NCBI GenBank assembly: GCA_013823855.1
Contig: PNMW01000035.1
Location: 1-64,000, forward strand
Reading direction: 5' to 3'
Source: Lysobacteraceae bacterium
GTDB lineage: Bacteria > Pseudomonadota > Gammaproteobacteria > Nevskiales > Nevskiaceae
DNA length: 64,000 nt
Position numbers and translations under genes: made by a program. The notes below the pieces were generated by a model that did not search any database, was not told the origin of the DNA, and saw only the letters and a list, made by a program, of their open reading frames with translations. Of this stretch, positions 19,955-29,117 are shown in pieces. The stretch's first letter is position 1. Each line of letters begins with the position of its first letter.

Positions 19955-21018
19955 CCGAATACGACGTCCCCGAACGCCCGCGTGCCGCACGCAGTGTCTG
20001 GCGCAGCCTGTGGCTCTGGACCCTGATCCTGGCCCTGCTGGCGATGCTCGGTGCCGGCGGCCATGCCGGCTGGAAGTTCTGGCAGGACCGGCTCGCGACC
20101 GAGGACACCGTGGCGGCGCAGGACACGCTATTGCGCCGGCTCAGCCGCCAGCTGGGCGATGTCAGTGCCGAACTCCAGCAACTGCGCCAGCGCCAGGGCG
20201 ACCTCGCCGAATCGGCGCGTCGCAACACCGATCTGGTCGGCGCGCTGCAGGGCCGGGCCGATGACGCCGACGCGATCCTGGCGCGCATCAACGCCACCAT
20301 CCAGGGCGGCCGTGGCCGCGCCCAGCTGCTGGCCGTCGAGCAGCTGCTGCTGATCGCCAACGAACGCGCCCGTCTGGCCAGGGACGTGCCGGGCGCGATG
20401 GAAGCGCTGGCGCTGGCGCAGGACCGCCTCGGCAGTCTCGCCGAGCCGAAACTGTTCCCGATCCGCGAAGCACTCGCCGAAGAGCGCAGCCGCCTCGAAG
20501 CGCTGCCGAAGCTTGATCTCGAAGCCTCGGCGCTGACCCTGTCGGGACTGATCCGCCGGGTGCGCGACCTGCCGCAGCGCTCGCGGACGCCCAGCCACGC
20601 GGCGGTCGTCGATGCCGAGCCGACCCGCGACATCACGCCGCAGGGCGATGGTTTCTGGGGGCGCGGGCTGAACAGCCTGCGCGAGATGTTCGGCGCGGTG
20701 TTCACCGTGCGCCGCACCGACAAGCCGGTCGATCGCCTGCTGCCGCCGGAGCAGGAGGTGCTGGTCGGCCAGCTGCTGCTGCTGAAGCTGGAAACCGCGC
20801 GCGCCGCGCTGCTCAATCGCAATACCGCGACCCTGCGCGCGACGATCGAGGACGCCGATGCGTTCCTTGACGACTACTACCGCAGTGACGATCCCGCCGT
20901 GCTCGGCGCCCGTGCCGAACTCGACCGTCTGCTCAATCTGGAACTGAATCCGCAGCTGCCCGAGCTTGGTCGCAGCCTTGGCCTGCTGCGCGCCTATCTC
21001 GATGCCACGCCGCGCTGA
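19951..21018 (+). CDS. hemX: HemX family membrane protein
   Basis: This 355-residue protein has one N-terminal transmembrane helix (WRSLWLWTLILALLAMLG). A long periplasmic, largely helical region follows with coiled-coil character (LLRRLSRQLGDVSAELQQLRQR). This matches the HemX family, often annotated as uroporphyrin-III C-methyltransferase although no methyltransferase motif is present. Its start overlaps the hemD stop in ATGA. It may help organise haem enzymes at the membrane; the role is not settled. Confidence 0.85.
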   Translation: MTEYDVPERPRAARSVWRSLWLWTLILALLAMLGAGGHAGWKFWQDRLATEDTVAAQDTLLRRLSRQLGDVSAELQQLRQRQGDLAESARRNTDLVGALQGRADDADAILARINATIQGGRGRAQLLAVEQLLLIANERARLARDVPGAMEALALAQDRLGSLAEPKLFPIREALAEERSRLEALPKLDLEASALTLSGLIRRVRDLPQRSRTPSHAAVVDAEPTRDITPQGDGFWGRGLNSLREMFGAVFTVRRTDKPVDRLLPPEQEVLVGQLLLLKLETARAALLNRNTATLRATIEDADAFLDDYYRSDDPAVLGARAELDRLLNLELNPQLPELGRSLGLLRAYLDATPR

Positions 21019-21036
21019 AGCCCCGGAATCCGCACG

Positions 21037-22224
21037 GTGATCATCGTCTTCCTGTTCCTGCTGCTGGTCTTCGTCGGTGGCCTGATTGCCATCCTGCTGC
21101 TGCGGCCGGATACCGGCTACGTGCTGATCAACTACGGCCCCTGGGTCGTCGAGACCTCGCTGGCGGTGCTGGTGTTCGGCGTGGCGCTGGTCTTCCTCGT
21201 CGCCTGGCTGCTGCTGCGCCTGTCCGGTTTCGCGGTGCGGCTGCCGGGCTCGCTGCGGGAAGCGGTCGACCGGCGCCGCTCCGACCGCGCCCGCGATGCC
21301 TTCGAGAGCGGCCTGCTGGCGCTGTTCGAAGGCAACTGGGCGCGCGCCGAAAGCGAGCTGATCAAGCGCGCCAGCGATCATCACGCGCCGCATCTGAACT
21401 ATCTTGCGGCGGCGCGCGCGGCGCAGCGCCAGGCGGCCACCGACCGCCGCGATCACTACCTGCGGCTGGCAATGCTCAATCGTCCCGAGCACGAGTTCGC
21501 CACGCTGCTGTCGCAGGCCGACCTGCAGCGCAAGCGCGGCGAGTTCGAAGCGACCCGGCAGACCGCGCTGAAGCTGCGCGAGAAGGACCCGATGCATCCG
21601 TTCGCGATCGAACTGCTGGCGGAAAGCCATGCCGCGCTCGGCGAATGGGGCGCGCTGCGCAAGCTGCTGCTGGAGCCGGCGAGCACGGACGCGATCACCG
21701 CCAGCCGTCGCGACCAGCTGATGGGACGGGCAATCCGGGAGCTGATGCAGCAGGCCATCGACGATGCCCGCCTGCCGATCCTGAAGGCGCTCTGGGACAG
21801 TGCCGGCGGCCTGCGCGAAGACCTGGAACTGCGCCGTGCCTACGCCCGTGGCCTGGCTCGCCTGAACGCCGATTCCGAAGCGCTGGCGCTGATCGCCCAG
21901 GCGCTGGCGGTCGACTGGGACGGCGAACTGGCGCTGCTCTACGGCGACCTTCACGCCGGCGATCCGATCACCCAGCTGGCGACGGTGGAATCGTGGCTGG
22001 CGCTGTACGGCGAGAAGACCGAACTGCTGCAGGTGGCCGGCCACGTCTGCCTGGCCAACCGGCTCTGGGGCAAGGCGCGCAGCTATCTCGAGGCGGTGAT
22101 CGCCATTGCCCCGACACCGAAGGCCTATCTGGATCTGGCGCGGCTGTGCGCCGATACCCAGCAGCCCGAGGAAGCGGCCCGCCACTACCAGCTCGGCCTC
22201 GAACTCGCCGCCGGCCAGCACTGA
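21037..22224 (+). CDS. hemY: HemY family protein with tetratricopeptide-like repeats
   Basis: The 395-residue protein opens with two transmembrane helices (IIVFLFLLLVFVGGLIAILLL and the segment near residues 40-60). Helical repeats of TPR type follow to the C-terminus (NYLAAARAAQRQ, AIELLAESHAALGEW, YLDLARLCADTQQPEEAARH). This is the gammaproteobacterial HemY, not the haem oxidase of the same name. The start is GTG at 21037, 18 bases after hemX. Confidence 0.87.
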   Translation: MIIVFLFLLLVFVGGLIAILLLRPDTGYVLINYGPWVVETSLAVLVFGVALVFLVAWLLLRLSGFAVRLPGSLREAVDRRRSDRARDAFESGLLALFEGNWARAESELIKRASDHHAPHLNYLAAARAAQRQAATDRRDHYLRLAMLNRPEHEFATLLSQADLQRKRGEFEATRQTALKLREKDPMHPFAIELLAESHAALGEWGALRKLLLEPASTDAITASRRDQLMGRAIRELMQQAIDDARLPILKALWDSAGGLREDLELRRAYARGLARLNADSEALALIAQALAVDWDGELALLYGDLHAGDPITQLATVESWLALYGEKTELLQVAGHVCLANRLWGKARSYLEAVIAIAPTPKAYLDLARLCADTQQPEEAARHYQLGLELAAGQH

Positions 22225-22329
22225 GCGCGGCGGCGCGGCCCTTCATTGCCGTTTGCCGCGAGGCTCCGCCACACTCCGGCGACGCGACCGCGCATCCGAG
22301 TCGTGGACCATCGAGGAGGAGCGAGCGAG

Positions 22330-22986
22330 ATGAGCACGATGTTCAGCGCCAGCCAGCGCGCACTGCAGGAACGCTTCGGCACCACGGCTCTGGCCGACCG
22401 GGTGTCGATGATCACCATGCACGCAGAAGTCACCGAGCCGGAAAAGGCCTTCATCGAAAGCCGCGACCTGTTCTTTCTGTCGACCGTCGATGGCGAGGGC
22501 CAGCCGACCTGCTCGTACAAGGGCGGCGCGGTCGGCTTCGTCAGGGTGGTCGATCCCGGCACCATCGCCTTCCCGAGCTATGACGGCAACGGCATGTACC
22601 TGTCGATGGGCAACATCGACAGCCGCGCCAAGGTTGGCCTGCTGTTCATCGACTTCGAGACGCCGAACCGGCTGCGCCTGCATGGCGATGCCCGCATCGA
22701 CCCGAACGATCCGCTGCTGAGCCAGTATCCGGGGGCCGACCTGATCGTCCGTGTCGCGATCACCAGGCTGTTCGTCAACTGCCCGCGCTACATCCACCGC
22801 TACCAGAAGCTTGGCGATTCGGTGTACGTGCCGAAGGCCGGCTGCGCGACGCCGCCGGCCAAGTGGAAGCGCATCGATGCCTTCGGCGACGCGCTGCCGG
22901 CGCGCGATGTCGCCGCCGTGGCTGCCGCCGGTGCCGCGATCAGCTTCGACGAGTACATGGCCGACGTCGCCGCGGGCAAGGGTTGA
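22330..22986 (+). CDS. Pyridoxamine 5-phosphate oxidase family protein
   Basis: A 218-residue split-barrel protein. The segments ESRDLFFLSTVDGEGQPTC, GTIAFPSYDGNGMYLSMGN and AKVGLLFIDFE match the FMN-binding PNPOx-like family that includes general stress proteins. ATG at 22330 follows GAGGAGG and is preferred over an ATG at 22246. Its stop overlaps the next start (TGATG), so it is translated with the SDR gene. The substrate is unknown and it is not expected to be the PdxH enzyme itself. Confidence 0.82.
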   Translation: MSTMFSASQRALQERFGTTALADRVSMITMHAEVTEPEKAFIESRDLFFLSTVDGEGQPTCSYKGGAVGFVRVVDPGTIAFPSYDGNGMYLSMGNIDSRAKVGLLFIDFETPNRLRLHGDARIDPNDPLLSQYPGADLIVRVAITRLFVNCPRYIHRYQKLGDSVYVPKAGCATPPAKWKRIDAFGDALPARDVAAVAAAGAAISFDEYMADVAAGKG

Positions 22987-23876
22987 TGCTGGCGCTGATC
23001 GTCGGCTGCGGCGATGTCGGCTGCCGCCTCGCGCTGAGACTGCAGGCGCGCGGCATCGCGGTGACCGGCGTGGTCCGCTCGCCGTCCAGTGCCGTGGCGC
23101 TGGGGCGGCTCGGCATCACGCCGCTGACCGCCGATCTCGATGCCGACGTGATCGCCGATCTGCCGGCCGCCGACTGGCTGTTCCACTTCGCGCCGCCGCC
23201 GGACAAGGGCGACTCCGATCCGCGCCTGGTCGGCGTGCTGGCGGCGCTGAGCGCGCCGCCAGCGCGGATCGTCTATCTGTCGACTTCGGCGGTCTATGGC
23301 GATTGCGAAGGGCGCTGGATCGACGAGACCGAATCGCTGAAGCCGAAGAGCGCGCGCGGCCATCGCCGGCTCGATGCCGAGCGCAGCACGCTCGCCTACG
23401 CCCGCGAGCACGGCATCGCGGCGATGATCCTGCGGGTGCCGGGCATCTACGGGCCGGGGCGGCTGCCGCTGCAGCGGCTGACCGCGGGCGCGCCGCTGGT
23501 CCAGCGCGACCAGTCGCCGTACACCAACCGCATCCACGCCGATGACCTGGCTGCGGCGGCGCTGCGGGTGGCCGAGCTGGGTGTCGATGGCGAGGCCTAC
23601 AACGTCAGCGACGGGCAGCCGACGACGATGACCGACTATTTCCTGCGCTGCGCGGCGCTGCTCGGCGTGCCACCGCCGCCGGAGCAGCCGCTGGCCGAGG
23701 CGATGCGGACGATGTCGCCGATGCTGAAATCCTTCCTCGAGGAATCGAAACGGCTGTCGAACCGGCGGCTGGTCGAGACGCTGGGCTGGCGACCGCAGTA
23801 TCCGAGCCTCGACAGTGGCCTGCCGGCCAGCCTCGATGCCGATCTGGTGGTTCGCGCGTTTGCGAACGCGTCATAG
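22986..23876 (+). CDS. NAD-dependent epimerase/dehydratase-like SDR protein (YeeZ type)
   Basis: The 296-residue protein starts with the dinucleotide-binding loop [15 protein letters not shown] (G-x-G-x-x-G). It continues with [14 protein letters not shown] and [11 protein letters not shown], typical of extended and atypical SDRs. The usual Y-x-x-x-K pair is not evident: after AVYGD the sequence reads [14 protein letters not shown], so catalysis may differ. It is translationally coupled to the preceding flavin-fold gene. Function unassigned. Confidence 0.82.
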   Translation: MLALIVGCGDVGCRLALRLQARGIAVTGVVRSPSSAVALGRLGITPLTADLDADVIADLPAADWLFHFAPPPDKGDSDPRLVGVLAALSAPPARIVYLSTSAVYGDCEGRWIDETESLKPKSARGHRRLDAERSTLAYAREHGIAAMILRVPGIYGPGRLPLQRLTAGAPLVQRDQSPYTNRIHADDLAAAALRVAELGVDGEAYNVSDGQPTTMTDYFLRCAALLGVPPPPEQPLAEAMRTMSPMLKSFLEESKRLSNRRLVETLGWRPQYPSLDSGLPASLDADLVVRAFANAS

Positions 23877-23926
23877 AATCAGCCTGCGGCACCACGACCA
23901 GACAGATAACGGCTACGGAGAACAGC

Positions 23927-24337
23927 ATGAGCATCGCCAGTGAATTCAAGGCATTCGCAATGCGTGGCAACGTCATCGACCTTGCGGTCGGTGTGGTCAT
24001 CGGCGGCGCCTTCGGCACCATCGTCACCTCGCTGGTCGGCGACCTGATCATGCCGGTGCTCGGTCAGCTGACCGCCGGCGTCGACTTCTCCAAGGCTGCG
24101 CTGGTGCTCAAGGAAGCCTCCGAGGACGGCAAGACGCCGGCCGTGCTGCTCGGTTATGGCAAGTTCATCCAGTCGATCATCAACTTCATCATTGTCGCCT
24201 TCGCGATCTTCCTGATGGTCAAGGCGATCAACACGATGAAGAAGGCCGAAGCCGCTGCGCCGCCGCCCCCGCCTCCCGGGCCGACCAACGAGGAAAAGCT
24301 GCTGGCCGAGATCCGCGACCTGCTGAAGAAAGGCTGA
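23927..24337 (+). CDS. mscL: Large-conductance mechanosensitive channel MscL
   Basis: The 136-residue protein has the pore-lining helix [20 protein letters not shown], a second transmembrane helix near residues 80-100 ([18 protein letters not shown]) and a charged C-terminal bundle helix ([15 protein letters not shown]). A run of six prolines links the last two. It is a homopentameric emergency valve in the inner membrane. An independent terminator follows. Confidence 0.97.
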   Translation: MSIASEFKAFAMRGNVIDLAVGVVIGGAFGTIVTSLVGDLIMPVLGQLTAGVDFSKAALVLKEASEDGKTPAVLLGYGKFIQSIINFIIVAFAIFLMVKAINTMKKAEAAAPPPPPPGPTNEEKLLAEIRDLLKKG

Positions 24338-24350
24338 GCGCGGAAGAAGA

Positions 24351-24378
24351 AAGCCGGCCCGAATCATCGGGCCGGCTT
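24351..24378. terminator. Bidirectional terminator between mscL and desaturase
   Basis: A perfect 11-base stem AAGCCGGCCCG / CGGGCCGGCTT with a 6-base loop lies between convergent genes. There is no long T run on either side, so termination may be only partly intrinsic. Confidence 0.7.
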
Positions 24379-24403
24379 CGGCAAGCACGACGGCGTGGCC
24401 GGT

Positions 24404-25537
24404 TCAGGCCGCCATTGCCAGCGGCGCCAGCGCTTCCTCGTTCGCCGCGCGCTGCGACACCTTGCCGCTCCTGCCGGACGGCAGCGACAGCTTGGCGATC
24501 CGCTTCCAGGTGCTGATGCTCTGGCGCAGGAACGAGCCGGTCTTGTACGGCAGGCCGTGCTTCTCGCAGATCGCGCGCACTTCCGGCGCGATCTCGGCGT
24601 AGCGGTGCGCCGGCAGGTCCGGGAACAGATGGTGCTCGATCTGGAAGCTCAGGTTGCCGCTCATGATGTGCATCAGCCGGCCTCCCGAGAAGTTCGCCGA
24701 GCCGAGCAGCTGGCGCACGTACCACTGGCCGCGGGTTTCGTTCTCGACCACCGATTCCGGGAACTGCTCGACGTCCTCCGGGAAGTGACCGTTGAAGATC
24801 ACCGCGCAGGCCCAGACGTTGCGCGCCAGGTTGGCGGCGGCGTTGCCGACCAACACCAGCGGCGCCAGCGGACCGGCCAGCGCCGGGAAGTACACGTAGT
24901 CCTTCTTCAGCTGCTTCTTGAGCTTGGCCCAGACCGGCTTGAACTCTTCCTTGAGCTGCGCGGTGGACTTGGTCTTGTAGACCAGCACTTCCTCGAGCTT
25001 CAGGTTCTGCACCGCGACGAAGTGCTGGAAGAAGGTGTGCAGCAGCACCGTCAGCGGGATGTTGGCGAGGAAGCGCGGCTCCCACTTCTGGTCTTCGGAC
25101 ATGCGCAGCAGGCCATAGCCGATGTCGTGGTCCTTGTTGAGCACGTTGGTGAACGTGTGGTGCTCGTAGTTGTGGGTGATCTTCCAGTTCTTCGAGGTGT
25201 CGGCGCTGTCCCACTCGAAGTGCTTCGAGTTCAGTGCCGGCTCGCCCATCCAGTCGTACTGGCCGTGCATGACGTTGTGGCCGATCTCCATGTTGTCGAG
25301 GATCTTCGACACGCTGAGCGCGGCGACGCCGAGCGGCCAGGTCGGCGGAATCATCATCATCACCCGGCCGGCGACCTCGAACTGGCGCTGGCGCTTGACG
25401 ATGTTGTGGATGTAGTCGGCGTCGCGCTGGCCGAGATCGGTGCGCACCCGGTTGCGGATGGCATCGAGATCCGCGCCGATCGCCGCGAACTGGGCCGGCG
25501 TCAGCGAGCTGAAGGTGTTGTTCTGGATGGCGGTCAT
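24404..25537 (-). CDS. desB: Acyl-CoA fatty acid desaturase (DesB-like)
   Basis: The 377-residue membrane enzyme has the three histidine boxes HNVMH (87-91), HNYEHH (122-127) and QIEHH (299-303), which ligate a di-iron site. It introduces a double bond into saturated acyl-CoA or phospholipid chains using electrons from a ferredoxin reductase. The ATG at 25537 is preceded by AGAGG at 8 bases; an in-frame GTG at 25615 would add 26 residues without a clear site. It follows the oxidoreductase gene on the same strand, and the divergent TetR gene suggests control as in the Pseudomonas desCB/desT system. The symbol reflects that synteny. Confidence 0.85.
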   Translation of the reverse strand: MTAIQNNTFSSLTPAQFAAIGADLDAIRNRVRTDLGQRDADYIHNIVKRQRQFEVAGRVMMMIPPTWPLGVAALSVSKILDNMEIGHNVMHGQYDWMGEPALNSKHFEWDSADTSKNWKITHNYEHHTFTNVLNKDHDIGYGLLRMSEDQKWEPRFLANIPLTVLLHTFFQHFVAVQNLKLEEVLVYKTKSTAQLKEEFKPVWAKLKKQLKKDYVYFPALAGPLAPLVLVGNAAANLARNVWACAVIFNGHFPEDVEQFPESVVENETRGQWYVRQLLGSANFSGGRLMHIMSGNLSFQIEHHLFPDLPAHRYAEIAPEVRAICEKHGLPYKTGSFLRQSISTWKRIAKLSLPSGRSGKVSQRAANEEALAPLAMAA

Positions 25538-25624
25538 GGCTTGAGCCTCTGAGGTCATTGGTACGGGGTACGGCTTGTTCGGAAAGTCCGGGCCGCGAAG
25601 GGCCCGGTCGGTCACAGGGCGTGC

Positions 25625-26746
25625 TTACAGATCGAGCGTCACGGTGCCGACCGGCACGCTGATGCAGATCTGGATGTCGGCTTCGCCGGCGTCGCTGATC
25701 TCGCCGGTGCGGATGTCGCGGACGCGGCCCGAGGCCTTGCGGCAGGTGCAGGCGTGGCAGATGCCCATGCGGCAGCCGGATTCCGGCTTCAGGCCGGCGG
25801 CTTCGGCCTGATCGAGCAAGGTCGCGCCGCTGTTCTGCGCCAGCCGCTCGCTGCGGATGAAGCGCACGTCGCCTTCGGCATTGGCGCTGTCGGCAAGCAC
25901 CGCCGGCGCGGCCGAAAAGTGTTCGAGGTGCAGCCGCTCGCCGATGCCCTCATCGGCCCACAGCTTCTGCACCGCCTTCATCATTCCCGGCGGGCCGCAC
26001 AGGAAGGCTTCGGCGTCGGCGAAGTCCGGCACGGCGTTCAGATGGGCGCGGCAGAACAGCCCTTCCAGCTCGCCGCCCTGATTCGGTTCGGCATAGCCGC
26101 GCAGCAGCTGCAGATTCGGAAACATCGCGGCGATCCCGGCCAGTTCGGCGGCGTAGATCTGGTCCTTCGCAGCGTTCGAGTAATGCAGGAAGCTGATCGG
26201 GCCCGCAAAGCCTTCATCGGTCAGCGTGCGCAGCATCGCCATCACCGGGGTGATGCCGCTGCCGCCGCTGATCAGCAGCACGCGCGCCGGGCGCGCATCC
26301 GGCAGCGCGAAGCGGCCCTCGGCCTGCGAAAGGCCGACCGTGGTGCCGACCGTTAGCCGCTGCTTCAGGAACTTCGACACGAAGCCGCCGGCGTGAGTCT
26401 TGGCGGTCAGCTCGATCAGGCCGTCGGTGGCGTGCACCGAGTTGGCCGGCGAGTAGCAGCGGGTCCGGCGCACGCCGTCGATCTCCACCGTCAGGCGGAC
26501 GTACTGGCCGGCGCGGAAGCCCTGCCAATTGCCGTTCGGGCGCAGGCTCAGGGTCACGCTGTCATCGGTCTGGTGGCGGATCGCCACGACTTCGGCGCGG
26601 ACTTCGGTCAGCGACGCGGTCGGGGCGAACTGCTCCAGGTAGCGATCGACGCCGTGCGGGTAGGTCAACGCGGCCGCCAGGCGCGACGTCAGCGCGCGGC
26701 GCAGGCCGTTGGCGAAGCGATGGGTACGCGGGGTGGTGGCTGACAT
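25625..26746 (-). CDS. desC: Ferredoxin-NAD(P)H reductase with C-terminal 2Fe-2S domain (DesC-like)
   Basis: The 373-residue protein has an FAD-binding barrel (FRAGQYVRLTVE, TRCYSPANS), an NAD(P) domain (LLISGGSGITPVMAML, AFLCGPPGMMKAV) and a plant-type 2Fe-2S domain with Cys325, Cys330, Cys333 and Cys361. It is the natural electron donor for the desaturase encoded 87 bases downstream. Its promoter region is shared with the divergent TetR gene and holds repeated TGTTCAC motifs. Confidence 0.9.
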   Translation of the reverse strand: MSATTPRTHRFANGLRRALTSRLAAALTYPHGVDRYLEQFAPTASLTEVRAEVVAIRHQTDDSVTLSLRPNGNWQGFRAGQYVRLTVEIDGVRRTRCYSPANSVHATDGLIELTAKTHAGGFVSKFLKQRLTVGTTVGLSQAEGRFALPDARPARVLLISGGSGITPVMAMLRTLTDEGFAGPISFLHYSNAAKDQIYAAELAGIAAMFPNLQLLRGYAEPNQGGELEGLFCRAHLNAVPDFADAEAFLCGPPGMMKAVQKLWADEGIGERLHLEHFSAAPAVLADSANAEGDVRFIRSERLAQNSGATLLDQAEAAGLKPESGCRMGICHACTCRKASGRVRDIRTGEISDAGEADIQICISVPVGTVTLDL

Positions 26747-26774
26747 GACGAATGCTCCTCAGTTGGTGGACGTA

Positions 26775-26834
26775 TGTTCACTCATGAGAATTTCGATGTC
26801 AACAAGTGTTCACTAAAAAATCGAACTTGTTCAC
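26775..26834. promoter_or_regulatory. Candidate TetR (DesT-like) operator repeats
   Basis: The heptamer TGTTCAC occurs three times on the plus strand, at 26775-26781, 26807-26813 and 26828-26834. The starts are 32 and 21 bases apart, close to three and two helical turns. The second lies in an imperfect palindrome GTCAACA-AG-TGTTCAC (26798-26813). The third overlaps the palindrome GAAC-TT-GTTC (26823-26832). The position between divergent desC and the regulator fits autoregulated repression. Confidence 0.6.
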
Positions 26835-26905
26835 ATGGGCGCGCTAGTGCTCGGTTTTTCCTGAGATTTCACGCTAACATCGCATCCGATGAATCAGGAA
26901 TCGAC

Positions 26906-27595
26906 ATGACTGCACGCAGCCGCCCCGGATCCGAGCCGAACGCCTGTACCGACGACGAAGAGCTGTTGCCGCGTGGCCAGCGCAAGCAGCGCACCCGCGA
27001 TGCGCTGATCGATGCAGCGCTGCAGCTGATGAACGAGGGGCGCAGCTTCAACAGCCTGGGCCTGCGCGAGATCACGCGGGTGGCAGGCGTGGTGCCGACC
27101 TCGTTCTACCGGCACTTCAAGGACACCAACGAGCTGGGCCTGGTGCTGGTCGAGGAAAGCGGTCTGACCCTGCGCCGCATGCTGCGCGAGGCGCGCCGCG
27201 CCGGGGCGCCGGTCAAGGACATGATTCGCCGCTCGGTACAGGTCTACAAGGCGTTCGTGCTCAGCAACCGCCTGCACTTCCTGTTCGTCGCCGGCGAGCG
27301 CAGCGGCGGTTCGCCGGTGATCCGCAGCGCGATTCGCAACGAGGTCGATCAGTTCATCGATGAGATGACCCAGGACCTGCGCCATCTCGCGATCTTCCCG
27401 AACCTGTCGCCGGAATCGCTGCGCATGGTCTGCGAGCTGGTGGTCAACACCATGCTCCACGCCGCCACCGACATCCTCGATCTGCCGCCGGGCGATGAAG
27501 CGCTGGCCCGGGCGCAGGAGGACAATCATGTGCACCAGGTACGGCTGATCTTCCTCGGCGCCCAGCTATGGCGCGAGGAGACCGAAAAGGCCTAG
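26906..27595 (+). CDS. desT: TetR family transcriptional regulator (DesT/FabR-like)
   Basis: The 229-residue protein has a helix-turn-helix at about 53-71 (LREITRVAGVVPTSFYRHF), as in the FabR/DesT branch of TetR proteins. In that branch the recognition helix ends in SFYRHF and the ligand is acyl-CoA. ATG at 26906 is preceded by AGGA at 6 bases; the longer frame from 26774 would cover the operator region. It faces desC-desB and probably represses it according to the saturated/unsaturated acyl-CoA balance. Its TAG stop overlaps the stop of the convergent ppx gene within CTAG. Confidence 0.85.
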   Translation: MTARSRPGSEPNACTDDEELLPRGQRKQRTRDALIDAALQLMNEGRSFNSLGLREITRVAGVVPTSFYRHFKDTNELGLVLVEESGLTLRRMLREARRAGAPVKDMIRRSVQVYKAFVLSNRLHFLFVAGERSGGSPVIRSAIRNEVDQFIDEMTQDLRHLAIFPNLSPESLRMVCELVVNTMLHAATDILDLPPGDEALARAQEDNHVHQVRLIFLGAQLWREETEKA

Positions 27596-29112
27596 GCGAA
27601 GCGCAGTTTGAAGCCGGCCGCCGCTACGAAGCCGGCTTCCAGTTCGAGGTCTTCGCGGGTCAGCGGGTGCTTGTCGAGCCAGCCGTTCCTGAAGCTCAGC
27701 TTCAGCTGCTTGCCGATCACGCTCAGGGTGAACGGAATCCGCATGTTCGGCGCGCGCGAGCGGTGCAGCACGATCGCCAGCCGGAACAGCAGGGCCAGCC
27801 TGCGGATGCTCAGCTGCCAGGCGTCGGGCAGATCATCCAGCGCGCCGAGCGCGAACTTGCCGCGCTGCAATCGGACCAGCGCCGCGACCAGACGCTGATC
27901 GGTCTGCGAGAAGCCGAACATTTCCGCGTGGCGCAGCATGTATTCGCCATGGCGGTGGCTGCCCTCGTGGGCGATGACCAGGCCGATCTCGTGCAGCAGC
28001 GCTGCCCAGCGCAGCAGGCGGCCGGCGACGTCGCGGTCCAGCTGCCAGTCGCTGCGCACCTGTTCGAGCAGCTTCAGCGCCGTGCGCTCGACTTCGCGGG
28101 CGTGTTCACGGTCGACCCCGTAGCGGGCGGCCATCGCCTCGACCGAGCGGCTGCGCACGTCGTTGTCGGCGAGACGGCCGAGCAGGTCGTAGATCAGGCC
28201 TTCGCGCAGCGCGTGCTCGGAGGTTTCCATCGCCTCGATGCCGAGGCTGTCGAAGACGCCGGCCAGCACCGCCAGTCCGCCGGCGAAGACCGGGCGGCGA
28301 TCCTCGCGCAGGCCGGTGAAGTCGATCTTCGCGACATGGCCGGTGCGGACCGTCAGCTCGACGCAGCGATCGACGGCGTCGCGGGTGATCCGCTCGGTCG
28401 CCCAGCCCTGGCCGCGGGCCACGCGCCAGACGCCGCGCACGGTGCCGCTGGCGCCGATCGCGACATCCCAGCCGGCGGCGCGATACTGGCGCTCGACGAA
28501 TTCCAGTTCCACGCGCGCGGCCAGCCGCGCCTCGTGCATGCGCTCCCGGGTGATCACGCCATCGGCGAAGAAGCGCTGGGTGTGGGTGACGCAGCCGAGC
28601 GCGGTGCTTTCCATCAGTTTCGGATCGGGACCGCGGCCGATGATCAGTTCGGTCGAGCCGCCGCCGATGTCGACCACTAGCCGGCGCGGCGCGACCTTGC
28701 CGAGCCCGTGGGTGACGCCGTTGTAGACCAGCCGCGCTTCCTCGACGCCCGAGATCACCTCGATCTCGTGGCCCAGCGCCTTTTCGGCCGCGCGCATGAA
28801 CACGCCGCCATCGGCGAGCCTGCGCATGGTGTTGGTGCCGACGACCCGGACCCGGGCCGCCGGAATGCCGCGCAGGCGCTGGCCGAAGCGCTTCAGGCAG
28901 GCGAGGGCGCGACGTTCGGCGTCCTCGCTGAGCTTGCGCTCCGCATCGAGGCCGGCGGCAAGGCGCACCGCATCGCGCAGGCGATCGACGATCTGCAACT
29001 GGCCATCGCTCTCGCGTGCCACCAGCATGTGGAACGAGTTCGAGCCGAGATCGACGGCAGCGACTTCGCCAGCCGCTGCCTTCGATGTGTCAGCCTTGGC
29101 CGAGCGCGGCAT
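27592..29112 (-). CDS. ppx: Ppx/GppA exopolyphosphatase family protein
   Basis: The 506-residue protein has the actin-like ATPase fold signatures AAVDLGSNSFHMLVAR and VVDIGGGSTELIIGRG. A C-terminal HD-type helical domain (LLRWAALLHEIGLVIAHEGSHRH) is present, as in full-length Ppx and GppA. It removes terminal phosphate from polyphosphate and/or pppGpp, and the two activities cannot be told apart here. ATG at 29112 begins a short Ala/Lys-rich lead before the first motif. It lies 5 bases before the MAPEG gene on the same strand order. Confidence 0.9.
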   Translation of the reverse strand: MPRSAKADTSKAAAGEVAAVDLGSNSFHMLVARESDGQLQIVDRLRDAVRLAAGLDAERKLSEDAERRALACLKRFGQRLRGIPAARVRVVGTNTMRRLADGGVFMRAAEKALGHEIEVISGVEEARLVYNGVTHGLGKVAPRRLVVDIGGGSTELIIGRGPDPKLMESTALGCVTHTQRFFADGVITRERMHEARLAARVELEFVERQYRAAGWDVAIGASGTVRGVWRVARGQGWATERITRDAVDRCVELTVRTGHVAKIDFTGLREDRRPVFAGGLAVLAGVFDSLGIEAMETSEHALREGLIYDLLGRLADNDVRSRSVEAMAARYGVDREHAREVERTALKLLEQVRSDWQLDRDVAGRLLRWAALLHEIGLVIAHEGSHRHGEYMLRHAEMFGFSQTDQRLVAALVRLQRGKFALGALDDLPDAWQLSIRRLALLFRLAIVLHRSRAPNMRIPFTLSVIGKQLKLSFRNGWLDKHPLTREDLELEAGFVAAAGFKLRFA

Positions 29113-29117
29113 GGCGG

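Noticed and set aside
17440-22221. Minus-strand frames of 735 and 697 codons opposite algR-hemC-hemD and hemD-hemX-hemY
   Set aside because: Antisense shadows of well-recognised haem genes, without family similarity or ribosome binding sites.
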